Source of the DNA: Anticarsia gemmatalis
Taxonomy: Eukaryota > Arthropoda > Insecta > Lepidoptera > Erebidae
DNA: 64,000 nt
NCBI RefSeq assembly: GCF_050436995.1
Contig: NC_134776.1
Location: 14,487,001 to 14,551,000 of the forward strand
Direction of reading: 5' to 3'
Both the position numbers and the translations under genes were made by a program. The notes beneath the pieces are model-generated. The model ran no database searches and had not been told where the DNA came from. It saw only the letters and a list, made by a program, of their open reading frames with translations. Of this stretch, positions 13,096 to 26,110 are shown in pieces; position 1 is the first letter of the stretch, and each line of letters starts with the position of its first letter.

Positions 13096-15189
13096 GATAT
13101 TTCTATTTACCGTATTAATAGTAAAGGGAACACGTAAAAGGGTTGATTCAATAAAAGTAGAGTGATACACATGATTATCAGAAACTGATTTATTTAATCC
13201 GGTTAAATTGTCATATTTCAATGTGAAAATAATAATCGTCACAACATTATTACAGTACGTGAAAAGTAAAATTTGAAGGGCAAGTCCTGCGTGGAGGCGA
13301 CACGTAATGAAGTCGCGTTATATATTAACTTGACAAATATGACTATGCTAAAGTTTACGGCGGGCGATTCGACAGGTCCCCAGTTAACACTAAAATACAA
13401 TAAAAAAGAGGTTGCCATAGAACGACACTACCGGTTTCTTGCCAATACATTAGAGACCTGAATTTTAAGGCCCTATATTATATAAATTAAGTGATTTATA
13501 AACAGCGTGCACCTAATTACAGCTCCACACAGGCCTATTTACATAATTATGTAATATTTATTTTATCGACTATTATTACATGTGAAAGTGAATGAATATC
13601 ACAGTATTTCCGTTAATTTGTTTTATATTACATAGCTGGTGTCATTTTAGCGTTCAATTAAAATATTAGCCCTATATTAGAAAAATAAAAAGACCTAGAC
13701 CGGAGTTTGTTTTACCTAACTAATGATTCACTATGTTTACTCATGTAAGAGAACAAATTGGTTATCTCTCACTTCACTGTGTTGTACTTTAATACAAAGC
13801 TTGCAATGTATCTTCTTCAACATAGTTTAAGCTTCAAAGATGTCCAATCAAGTCAATAATGCGGCTTGAATTTCTATTTATTAGATTACTAAGTATACTT
13901 GGTTCTTGACATATTTTTTCACTGTCTGGTCAAAAATGAACATTGGCAGCATTAAGCACTTCCCAGCAGTAGACATATCCAAACAATATGAATGACACAT
14001 AATATATTCCCTAATTGGCTACTAACTGTAATGTTTATGTAACAACTTGCGTATCAACTATAGAAATCATTCGCTACGAAAGACATTCAATAATTTAATT
14101 TTTACAGTAAACACATTACAAAACACGGTAGTACCCTTACATTGACAAATTATTATTATAATCTAAGATTGAATCAACAGCAGATAACAAAATAAACTAT
14201 AGTTTATTTTATTAAGACCTTTAACTATTTAAATATATTATTAAATTGTTGAAGAACACTGGTCAACAGTGAGAAATTTAATTAAATTAAAAAGTCCAAA
14301 AATTATAAGTCATGTAACGAGTCTAGCTATAACAATGGGGCACATCTTAATCTGGAGGTATAGCAACGTTTGGGGACACAACACCAAGACTTGATCAAAA
14401 ATGCACTGACAATTATTAGTTATAACGAGACATTTAGATTATTATTTATTGAATCTACTAGTTATATATTTATATATTTGAGGCTGAATCAGTTATTCAG
14501 TTTTCTTTAGATAATTGATAGAGTGTATAAGGCTGTTGTTTTGTGTATGACAATAACTGGTTAACCCTTGGAGCGCTGTTTAGACGACTTATTAGGCCAC
14601 CGTTTAACGCGAAGCTATTGATTCTACACGAACAGCTTAATAGAACTTTTTTCAAATGCTATGTCGTCGGTATGAAAAAAACCGTCTTATAATATTGGTC
14701 AAACATTCTACTTATCATTGCTGTATAAAATGCCGCTTGTCTGATGATTTAACTAAAATTATAATAATTTAACAATGTTACGTAAAACAAATCTCTCGTT
14801 GAACATCTTCAATCAATTAACTAATTGTTTAAAAAAAATCTTTGGTTTATAAAACGCTATGTCATATAACCTAAAAATGGGAAAATAATATGGTGATAGG
14901 AATAATTCATCGAAACGAAATCATAATTAATAGAATTTATAGGTATAGCTCAGAGCAATATTGTAACATTTTGGTCTTCACAGCCAGATATGGCTGAATA
15001 GTCCATAAAGAAGCAATTTTGATATTTAGCTGATATAGGTAGTTATAAATAAATGTTTGTAAGCATCCTAGACGCTCCAAAGGTCTTACGTGTATTTGAG
15101 ACCGAATCATTTCTTTTGTGTGTACATGAGGCACATGCAACACATGTGGACATATTGGTATGATATTGTGTAAGGTCAAAAAACACTCA

Positions 15190-15225
15190 TATGAGATACA
15201 GAGCTCGAGGGTTTGATCCCTCTAT
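15190..15225 (+). repeat. Possible tRNA-like SINE fragment
   Basis: CTCGAGGGTTTGATCCCTC resembles a Pol III B box in a tRNA-derived SINE. Only this short block is recognisable. Confidence 0.25.
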
Positions 15226-15903
15226 GTTAAACATTATTCTGTGCTGTAAATTTATATAACTTAAGTATATCTCTGATGCTATTTGCTTCGCGACAAGAGG
15301 CGTGTCTATCACTATGAGGTATTTTCATCATCTAGAATAACAAAAATCAACAGATATAAACAAATAGTTAATTAACATCAGACATAGCTTTCAATATTTT
15401 GTGTGTTGACCAGTGTATTTGTCTCAAATCGTCAATCATTTGTATATCAAAAAGAAGATGTGTAATTAAATTAGGATGTCAGCGTGTGACGCGCGCTGTG
15501 CCGTTTGTCCAGTCGTAACTACTTAACCTATCTACATAAACAAGTTTCATCAAAACATACTTCCATTTGTATTACAATTACATAATTATATTGATTCCAC
15601 ATTTCGATAGTAATTAAATTGAAGCCGAAGACTGAACCTCGATTGAAATATCCAATAACATGAAATTCAAATTGACCAATCCTGGCGAATCTCACGACAT
15701 TGCTTAATTTTAACATCAAATCACACAACACAAGAGTAATCATTCGATCTAAATTACATAGAAAATGAACGGAATGAACAATGTTTAGCATTGACATGTG
15801 AAGGTGCCCGCGTGGGAGCGGCAAATGCAGCGCGCGGCGGCGACATTGGGGACTGGGGTACCGTGGGGGCGACGGGGGCTCGCGTCTGCCCCCACCACGA
15901 CTC

Positions 15904-18900
15904 CTAGTCCTCCGACATGAACGAGTTCTGCGACTTGAGCTCCTCTAGCCGTGAGATCTGCTGACGCAGGTACATAATTCTGTCGACAACACACACGACA
16001 CGTGTTATCTTGTGCTACCAGTTTTATTATGATTTGAGTGTCTCAATACAAAATTGCATACAAATTATAAATTTGGCATTGTAGCGAGCGAACTTACTTT
16101 TGCTCCTGTAACGTGGCTCGTATTTCTGTGTGACGGACGAGCGACCGAGAACACTTTAACTCGGCGGATACCCGCGTACACTGTAGACAGCCTAGTTGAT
16201 ATGCTTCTTCGGTGAACTTGTTAGCCTGTCGAAGTAAAGTCCACTTGTTTAACAAACATTTTAAATGACAGCAATGGCCACATAGTAAAATAATGGATAG
16301 ACAGAATAGTGGTTACCTGTTTCTCTAAAATGTCTGCTGGCCAACCAGTTACGTGTGTGGTGAGGTCTGTCCGCACGTAATTCACGAGCGAAGGTGTCAG
16401 CATTGGAGGTGCATGGTGAAGAGTACCGCCCACCACTGATGAATAACTGCCTAGGCATTCCACTGGAACAAACAAATTATAGTAAGGTTCTTGTATGTAC
16501 GAAAACTGCATCGTCGTAAATTGAAGTCGACACTGACGTCTTAAAAGATATAAAGCCATTTTTGACATCATACGTTAAAAACATCTTTCATTCTAACTAT
16601 TGATATATTGTACCGAATTATGATGATTGATAACTAGGTTACCAATGTTAGTAAAACAACTTACTTTTTCGAGGTAAAGCCGTATCTAGGTGTAAGGGCG
16701 GCGCGTGCGGGTCCGTATTCTCCGAGTGTGTGGGCGTGGGAGGGCCGGCATCGCGGTGCGGTGTGCCGGAGCCGCTACCGTTGTCGCCCACCGGTGACGT
16801 CGAGCCGTTATTTGCCGGCATAATCACCGGTGGTGGTATTGCTACGATACGCGGCAAGGCCGCTGCGAGCAACGACCCACTCTGTAATATAATACAATTC
16901 AGTTATTATCTGTTTTCCAAATTGATAAATCCAAACTGTTACTAAACAATGTAAGGGTTATGCCACTTAACTCCAAATCCATTGTTCTCTAAACTTTAAC
17001 ATCCCATACATTATTTCCACTTTGACTCCAAAGCAATAAAAAAAAATAATTTACAGATAGAAATATTTCCCTACATCGATTCCACTTAACTCCAAAAGAG
17101 TTTTTGTAGAGTCAGCAGCAAAAATTATATCTTGACGATATTTTGGTGTAAGCCCATATACCAAACGTCCTAGTAATTTTTCACAAACCAGTAATTTTGA
17201 TTTAAGTTATTATAATTAGGTTAGTCAGTTCATCGTCCTCAAAAACGAACACCGTAGGATCAAAAGTGCTATCCTGGTGAAAAGATTGAAAGTCAAGGAC
17301 GGGATTAAGCTGTTATATTAGAATAAAGTTCTAAATAAAAATTAAATTTCTTACTTAGCTAAGTTAACATAAAATAAATAGTGCAGGTTTTAATGTATAA
17401 GATATAAGTTTTTTAGATATAAGTTGTCGAAGTACACGCGCTGTTCGCTTCGATGTTCTTATAATTTTAGATTTTTTTTTTGATTTTTCAAGTGATGTTT
17501 ACTACGTAATAAGATTGGATGTTCAATATTATAATTATTCAGGGCCTGACCATGCCTGCGCGTAGTGCAGCGACTCGAACTGCTCCCTCTGCATCCATGT
17601 CATCCGTATGGCTAAATATTTTATGCTGCTGACTCTACTTCTGCTGATTTCTTGGAGTTAAAGTGGAATGAATTATATTTAATTAAAATATTTATTAAAA
17701 CTGTTTTGGAGTTAAAGTGGAACGTTTTTTTGGAGTTAAGTGGAATAACCCCAATGTAAACCTATTGCCAAGTAAAAACAATACGTTATCGAACAAAACG
17801 TTTAAATGTGGATTTCACCATCAGGTACATTGTGATGTTTTGATTTAGTGTTTAAGGGTTTTTAACTAGTAAATATCTTACCGGCTGATTTGAGTTGTCG
17901 AGCACGACAACAGGCGGAACTGCATTATTATCTGAATTAAGCCGAATCGACGAATTCGCTTCTCTGGCTCCATAGGAATTTTCAGACAGAGGCGTACTCC
18001 TATCAGGCGAGATATCCATATCCTGTAATGATTGCCCATCTGTGGACAGAAAAATATGAATAAATAAAGGCCACTAACGTTTATATGGCGTGTTTTATTC
18101 TATAACTGTATACTTCACCTTTACCATCGTGTGGAGGAGCCGAATGTTTTGGTCTAGTACGTTCATGTGCTTCTTCATCTCTGCCGCCGCTATTCCAATA
18201 TCTGTCTGAAGCGCTATTGGTTCTTTTACTAGATTTTTCTGATTCTCGTCTACCTGATCGCGAACTTGACCTCTTATCTCGACCTGAACAAAAAGAAACA
18301 ATTGGTTGTTTATAATGGTTGACAATATATTCATAATAAAAAAGAGGCGTGCCAATAACTGTGTGTCAGAATACAAATAATTCTTATAGGAATACATAGT
18401 AACTAGTAAAATTATTAGTGCAGAATTTATGAACCTTTTCATTTAACTGATATTCATTATTCCAATCATTTACAGAATTTACAACTTTATGACATCAAAT
18501 CTATCTGGGTGATGCTAGTCTTCAAGAACTTATCTTATACACATTTCAACATATAAATAACTTAATGAAATCCTTTATAGTTCATGTACAAAACTGAAAA
18601 GCAGCAGATTAAAGGCAAAATATCTTTATAATAAAATTACATCTGTGTTGAATGTCTGTGGACAGTATTCTTCGTTGGGTTAGACTGGATCTTGACGGAT
18701 ACATTTCATTGCATGTAATTGAGTTTGCAAGTCGCAAGTGTGCATACGAATATGATACAAGAGTTGACAAATTTTAACACGTGACTTTAGTAACATTAAT
18801 ATATGAGACATGCTGTTTCGATGAAGTTAAGTTTCGCATATGTACGGACCCAATTAATGTGTATGCGTAAAATAATGACGTGTAATTTAGGTTTTAGCTA

Positions 18901-21900
18901 AAAACTGCAATTAATATTATTAGAATTTAAAAAGAAAGTCGATTTTTCAATCACGTTCGAAAGTATCCCGATGACTACCTTAAGCCATTGCTTTTTTATT
19001 ATTGTTAAGTCTATATGTTATCAATTATAGCGACCTATAAAGAAATTTCTGTCAATTTAGCAAATCTGTAGATCATAACATTATCTTACAGTTTTAATTC
19101 AAATATCAAGTTTGTCATGTGATGCTTTTAAATTGCGGGTATGAAAGAGTAAAAGATCAAATCGATACATATTTAAGTTGGCAACAAAACAAACAGGTGT
19201 CACTATTGTTTTGTCAGAATTGAGTAGACTATGAGTCTACATAATCAAGAATTGTTAGTATGTTTATTAGTTTTTACAATATTGAGGGTATATTGTCCTT
19301 CATCAAATAGTATCAAAATAATAATATTTACTCGAGTAAATACTTATTTCCTGTATTTTAGCAGCTCAACAATAATTTCTCTTAGAAAGACAAGGCTAGG
19401 TTGTACTAAGATTATACTACTGTATCCTTGTTCTGCTTACATAATGTATAGCGAGAATGTATGAGTGTTTTCCGCGAATGACTGTTTTCTAGAAGCTTCG
19501 TAAAATAAATACGATTAAAGTACGGCTCCTAAGGGAAGACTCGATATTTGTCATGACTGAAACTCACCAAAAATAACAATTATGTACTTAGGTAATTGAG
19601 TTAATAGATCACCTTGTGATATTTAGTAGCACTGTATAAAAACCAATATAAATTAGGTACTATTGATATAATTAACGCTACTTTAGTTTAAAGGTTTGAG
19701 TTCAAAGCTGTTAGTAAAGTGATGAGTAGAATTATATCTAAAACGCGGTGTTTGGTAGCTCTCCTATACGACCTCGAACAGATGCAATCACAGACATCGG
19801 CATCCCAACCCTTTCACTGCTATTTTCATTAATGTCGAGTATCACCGATCAATGAACTACTACTACTATAATTCTAACTAATGAAAATACTCTGATAAAG
19901 GCGATCTTCAGAAATATATTGATGCGAGTATTATGAAACGTGAGATTTAATTATAAAATTTCACTAGCCTTTAACTAGACGGTCTCATTGAATTTGTTTT
20001 ATAGATGTATTCAAGATATAACGTGGTGACAAATTATTTTAGTCTCCACTGGCGCACCTACAATAATCTGGACTATAGATCTGAAACAAAGGGAATCCAT
20101 AGTCATAAAAACTATAATTCTTCAATCGTGTCGCACTGCAATCGACTAATTCGTTTACACAGAGTGCTTAATTGAATTATGTTGATAACGGAATCAAAAC
20201 ATGACTGTTACTTTGCTTCAGAATATATTTTAATAACCATTTTCTTTTCATGCGTGCAAAATTCTAGCAAATTAGAAACATAGGTACCGTTTAGTTATTA
20301 GGTAATATATACTATTTTACTGTAAATAAACGTAAAAATTCTTAACGTCACACAGAATTGCGTATATTTGGTCCCAATGTTCGTACAATTGCTTGGAAAA
20401 CCGGAATATCATCTAATACTGTATAAGTGGTTGTAGGTGAGCAGATAGTGTAACTGTTACTAACTATTCCTATTGATTACACGGCGTTACGTACGCTATT
20501 AGCATTTTTTCTAAGTATGGCATTCTAAAACCGTAAAATTGCGGGAAAATGACAAGCGTCACTTGGGTTATAGTCTTGACTGTTTTATAACAACAATGGC
20601 AAGGATGTTAAGGTGTTATAATGTGACTATAACGCGATGCTATTGTCATCTATTGGCTCTCTCGATGTTACTGAAAAAACTGTTACTTTTCACACAGCTC
20701 TCATATGTATTATGAATCGTATAACACGCAACAATCTGTATAAATATTAGAATCACAGCTAGTAAAAACTAATAAAAATAACGGATTTGATCAGTGGATC
20801 ATATAAACATCTGTTGCAGAAAATTGCCTACCTTAACTATGTACCTTGTCTCGACAATTTATTTGATTGACAATTTGTGGACCCCAAGGTAGAATCTAGA
20901 CCACTTTATAGTTATCTAACTTCTTTTTGATCAACAAACTACGTAACGCAGCCTATAGCCTAGAAGTTTACAAAAAATATGTTGCAGTTCACCAGTACTG
21001 TGAATCATTTTCATTATACAACTGGTCTTGCAAACGACATACTAAGCCAAACTAGATGAAAGCCGTCTAATCCTGTGCCAATTAAATTGACTATGACGAC
21101 GAGCTGCTGCACTTTTACCATCTTTCATAGAGATACTATTGAATCGATTGTTATTTTATAAAATAGGATGCTATTATAATATCCAGTTATGCTAACGATT
21201 ATTTCCGTATTCAAAGCTTTTCCAATATAAAGATGAAAACTATAACATTTGTAAATCATAAAGATAAACGATCTGTGTGTTGATCAGATTGAGACCGAAT
21301 ATTTTCAGTAATTATAGGTAGAAAAAGTAAATATATTCTTGTTTATAGTAATAATGACGATACGTAAGTGCGGATTCTCAGAGACAGCGGTATAATAGAA
21401 TATGAGTGAATTGTGCGAGCTCTAACATTACTAACAACAGTAGTAACTTAAGAGTTGAACGAGGGATACCATTGTGATGATATTACAGTTATTTAATTAC
21501 AAATACTAGACAAACATGGCTAAGTTCTAATAGTACCGATCTACGTCCAACACTTTTTCCTCAAGCCACTATCTAACTACACCTAATCAAGGCTTAGAAC
21601 AGCCAAGATGACCCAAATGACGACATATTTAAAAGCGTTATGGAGTATTCCGTGGCATGCACGGTAATTGAATTTCTATAATGCCAAGAGAACTTGTGCT
21701 TAGCCAGGTTGAATTGTTAAACACTAGAGCGTATATTCACACTCATTGATTATGTTTCTTTATAGTTATTAGTAATAATGAGATTTTAAAGTGATGCTAC
21801 TACTAATATTCAAACTCTTTTTTCAGGTGAGCGATATAATAAGCAATCAATTCGATTGACAAACTATTTGAGAATTTTGGTTAATGTTTAACCAAAATTC

Positions 21901-24900
21901 TCAGCTCTGTTTGCAAACCTTTGTCTGCAGAGGTTTGAATAATAACCCCTGATAATCCTTCAATACAAAATCATTCGGTTCGTACCGTCCCTTCGAGCAA
22001 CGTAAAACCGCAGTGAAATGATTAATTATTTATCATGATAAACAAGTGCATCCTACGTAAACATCGTGGGTACGTGGGGGACTACGATACGTACAACGTG
22101 AATATTTTACGAAGGTTAATCGAAACCTAGAATTACTAGAAGATTGTTAGTTTAAATGCTTCACTGCCTTTCGTTTGTTTTAATTCTGATCAATTTATGT
22201 ACCTTTATCATCAAAGACCACTCCAGTAACTAACAGACAGTGAAAAAATTTAAAATCTATGAGAAATGGTCTCCCTAATTAATTAATTGTAACATTAAAT
22301 AGGTAAAATACATACATATCAAAACAAACTATTCGATATGCAGACTGCAGATTTGAAATAAAGAGGCAAGATAACCCCTAACAATCATTATATGCTACAT
22401 TGTATGTACAGGTTTATACATTGGGGGCTATCAAAGGTGACTTCTAACATAAGGCCCTATACTAGGTACTAGCAGACCGGTATTGCGAGAAAGTATATCA
22501 TTATTTATTAACTAAATTAAGGTAATATTCAATTGTCGCGAAATCTAAGACATAAGGGTTCAATAACAGCGCGATCTCCGTTGTTTATATCAATGCAAAA
22601 TGCGGCGCCAGTGCACTGCATATCAACGCATATCGTTTGTAAATTCATAGCACAATGAGTGTGACAGGAACCTAGTGCGTTGCGAGATTTATAACCATTC
22701 AGTTTGAGCACAATACTCTGTAAATGTAAATGCCTAGTGTCACATCAAAATGTGAGAATAATATACCTAAATATTTATGTTTTAATATGGCTGGTATTAA
22801 AACATAATTGCCCATGATAAACCTAAAATTGTTTTACATGGCCACTAATTACTTAACAGCCTGGATTACTGATACAAAGCATTATTTCAATGTAGTTTCT
22901 GTAATTGGTTGCTGTTGAGTTTAATGCACTAAGAATTAGATTATTACTACACTTTAATTCTTCAATCAATGATCTGAAGGACAAATGACAAATATGGCAT
23001 CATTATAAGTCTTTACTTAAAACAATGCACCAATCGAAATATTTTCTGAATAATATGTTAAGTTATTAGGCACAGTGATAACTAGTGTTTGTTTACATAG
23101 AAAAGTGTCCTAGATTTCAATTATAATTTATATAAAATGCTGGGTCATTGTAGTTTGACCGATTAGAAGTAGAAGTGATACCAAACATGAATAAAAATAT
23201 TTATCTTGATTATAATAAAACAATTATGTCTGCCAACTCCTCATATTCATTTTAATGATTGCTATTAAATTACTTTAAATCCGAATGCTTTAAATGACAT
23301 AATTCCCTATTGCATAGGTTTACACATTTAATATGAGGCTTTGTCTAAAGGTCATCTGTAAAGGTTCATAATATTCTGCTCTAAACTATGTCTGTCTATT
23401 TTCCATTAGTTAAAACTATAAAATTCAGCACTGAAATTAGGTGACACTTAACTTTGCCATAAAATAATATGTTATTACTATCATTATGGAGCAAATTACA
23501 CAAATATGGCACTGTTATTATGAAATACTAATCATGATATATCAAATACCATGCATGCAAGTGCATAGAAACATTCAACATAAAGATAATTTAATATATT
23601 TAAATAAATAGTTATTAACAACTACTGTCCTAACATAGTGCATTTTAAAGCAACAAAATAACTTCAAAAATACTTCAACAAGGACACTTGTAGTAATTGA
23701 ACTATTGTTGATGCAAAAATTATACAAAACAAAACAAAACAACAGCATAACATATAAATAAACACTGGTGAAATACATCATAATAATATAACATTTTAGA
23801 TTGCACTATCTATTAAACATAACTGAAAACATAATTTGAAATAAAAAATCAATACTACAATGTGATAAAGAGAAAATAAATGTTTTACTCACTGCTTCGG
23901 GATGAATATGTAGAATCTTTGGATGAGGTTCTTCTGGAGTCCCATTCCCTGGGCTTTTCCCACTGTGACACTTCACTGATACAGTTATAATAATACTTCT
24001 TCCCAGATGAACTTATGTGTTCGGACCACTCGCGGCCAGATGACACGCTTGCTGAAGGCGCACTTCTCTTGTCGTATTTACTACCCCTACTAACACTAAT
24101 GTTCATGCCACTAGTCCTACTTTTCTTATCTGGTTCATTTCGCTCATGATTACTCCTTTCTCTTTCACTATCTTTGCTACGTTCCTTGGGTGATCTGACA
24201 CTATCTGAAAATGTATTAAGTTGTTGTTAACATCTGTTCTGTTCATTGTTTTTGTTGTCGCAAGCCATATTTTAAGTTGTCACTTGCTTTTGATAAATCA
24301 AGCACAGCAGTAGTTACTAGGTAAGTATGAACCAGAACTAAATATTGTTAGTATTGATTGTTTTGGTTAGTATTAGTTGTAATGATTGCATTTCATCATA
24401 AATGACCATTAACAACAACTCTATGTACGCCTAGCTAGACATAAAAACCACAATGAAGAAGACAGTCTATTGTAAAAAAATATATATAGCACATCATCTT
24501 AAATAAATATTCACATCAAGTTGATTTTGTTCAATAATGAATACACCAGGAAATACCAACTAGGGCATTCAATTGCAATCAATTCAATATTGCACTAAAA
24601 TCATTATCCTGACACAATCTACAGAGGTGATTATCCTATAATATCATAGCTAGCATAATCTACACATTTCAACAAAAGTTAAGTGGCACAGTTAATATAA
24701 CAAAGAAACAAGGAAAACCAAAACTGCAACTAACACAATTATCAATCCCAAACATTTGATCACTACAATAAGATTTGTTTGTATTTTTGTGTTGTCAGTT
24801 TCCAAATATACACTGCTCAGCTTTACATCTCAGCCATAGAAACCTATTATCCCAAATTCAAACTGAATTGTAGCAAGCAATCCAAGAGGTATACACTATA

Positions 24901-26110
24901 CACCCATAACTTTGATTTAAATGGTACATTTTCTTGCTGTCAATCATTAGCTTTATTGGAATCCAAGTGAATTTGTAGTAAGTATCATCGGTGTAACTTT
25001 CAGTGACTTCGCAGTAAAATATACTAAACATTAAAAAGATATCGTACCTGTATACTTATTTCTAGAGGATTTGTAGTCTCGATCTCTCTCCTTTTCAGAA
25101 CCCTTTTGAATGTAGGTATTTCTGGATGTTGGGTATCCTCTTTCATCAGCCATGTGACTGTAGTGGTGGTGCCCATGGCTGGATTGAGTCGAATGTGTTC
25201 CATGGCCATGAGCTGACACATTGCCATTTGGGGATCGGAGAGGAGTGTATCGGTTTTCAGAAGAGACATATTCATTTGTTGCTCTTCTTTCGCTCTTTGA
25301 ATTGTATTTCTGTTCATAGAAAAAGGATAAAATAACTCTCAAAATTATTTTAATCAATACTGAGAGATTAGGATTTGTATCCAAGTATACACTGTTTCTA
25401 CCTTTGTTTACCATGATGACGTATACAATCATGTTATGAAAATATAAACATTGTCATAAACATTAATGAAAGAAGTATAATCCCAACATTGTACATTGTT
25501 GTGTATGCTCATTGCTCAGTAATGAAACAGAACATGGGAGTGATATATGAATATTGATTTTGTTATTACATTCAACCATCAGAAGGAATAACATCAAAAT
25601 GTTTCTTGTTTGCTTAAATAAACATGTTAAGAAAACTTATGATTTATTTCTACAATTAAAGTAAAGACCTTTTACAAGGTACATATAATTGAATTAGTTG
25701 ATTTAAAATTAATTATTTACAAAGAATTCAAGTAATATGAAACTAATACGAAATAATTATCAGTGTTTATGGCTAACGCGTATTTGATAATAGCAGGAAA
25801 AGAATGGTCGGGAACAGTTATTACGTAGAGGAGTACCTACATGATTCAAGCACGGTTTAGCCATAATCATTGAAAATGTTTGTTGAGTACGTTACCTCTT
25901 ATCGAAACTTTTGATTTGCTCTTACCTGATACGGATGGGACTGATGCTTCTCAAAGTACCTGAAAATAGATAAAAATATTTAATACATTCACCTAAATTA
26001 CAGCAAAACTCAAATCGGCGACCGCCATCTAAAGACTGTAAAGCCGAAGCATTCAAAACCATATCATACCCATCACTTATTCGCTGAGGTTTCCTTGCAT
26101 GCATTACCAT
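15904..26110 (-). CDS. WAC: WAC-like WW domain adaptor with coiled coil
   Basis: Nuclear adaptor. In mammals WAC bridges RNF20/RNF40 to RNA polymerase II for H2B ubiquitination and also acts in autophagy and checkpoint control. I read ten exons on minus: 26110-26070, 25959-25926, 25309-25048, 24204-23893, 18283-18125, 18039-17882, 16881-16665, 16462-16317, 16225-16098 and 15979-15904. All are GT-AG and in phase (1533 nt, 510 residues). The start matches human WAC (MVMHARKPQRISDG against MVMYARKQQRLSDG). A WW domain lies at about residues 170-200 (WSEHISSSGKKYYYNC ... EVSQWEKP, Trp172, Trp194, Pro197). The C-terminus has the WAC block HVTGWPADILEKQ, a predicted coiled coil and the ending LRQQISRLEELKSQNSF. 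The middle is Ser/Arg- and Pro-rich. Human WAC is 647 residues, so this one is shorter, mainly in the centre. It is divergent from the CECR2-like gene. Confidence 0.93.
16955..17751. mobile_element. 797-bp inverted-repeat DNA transposon (MITE-like) with perfect 8-bp TSD
   Basis: The left end starts GGGTTATGCCACTTAACTCC and the right end is its near-perfect inverse (GGAGTTAAGTGGAATAACCC). The element is flanked by the identical octamer CAATGTAA at 16947-16954 and 17752-17759. Extra subterminal copies of CCACTTAACTCCAAA and its inverse lie near 17020, 17083, 17653 and 17706. There is no transposase frame, so it is non-autonomous. An 8-bp duplication fits hAT, P or Merlin superfamilies, and the ends do not decide which. 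It fills the WAC intron 16882-17881, which would otherwise be about 200 bases. Confidence 0.88.
18284..23892 (-). other. Large WAC intron, 5.6 kb, no gene seen
   Basis: The intron lies between WAC exons 4 and 5 and is AT-rich. Short open frames such as 19231-19464 plus, 22529-22711 minus and 23575-23781 minus show no recognisable domain or splice pattern. A 15-bp-arm hairpin lies at 21870-21902. No intact transposon ends were recognised. Confidence 0.6.
21870..21902. repeat. Perfect short hairpin, 15-bp arms
   Basis: GAGAATTTTGGTTAA (21870-21884), a TGT loop, then its exact inverse TTAACCAAAATTCTC (21888-21902). A weaker inverted repeat (AAACCT...AGGTTT) follows at about 21914-21936. It is in the WAC 5.6 kb intron. 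It may be the relic of a DNA transposon end pair. Confidence 0.85.

Larger units (their letters stand above)
12585..15903. other. Intergenic region between convergent DNAH6 and WAC 3' ends
   Basis: DNAH6 ends at 12584 and WAC at 15904, reading towards each other, so this 3.3 kb holds both 3' UTRs and spacer. Minus-strand AATAAA hexamers that could end WAC occur at 14445-14450 and further left, but none can be chosen. Open frames here (for example 14937-15179 minus and 15528-15824 minus) are short and show no family match. Part of the DNA at 12895-13095 is a dispersed repeat. Confidence 0.6.

Noticed and set aside
15785..15994. A 69-codon minus frame over the WAC end
   Set aside because: Wrong frame. 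The WAC terminal block LRQQISRLEELKSQNSF is read in another frame with proper splice phase.
18095..18442. A 115-codon minus frame
   Set aside because: It overlaps WAC exon 18283-18125 in a different frame and runs into flanking intron. No homology.
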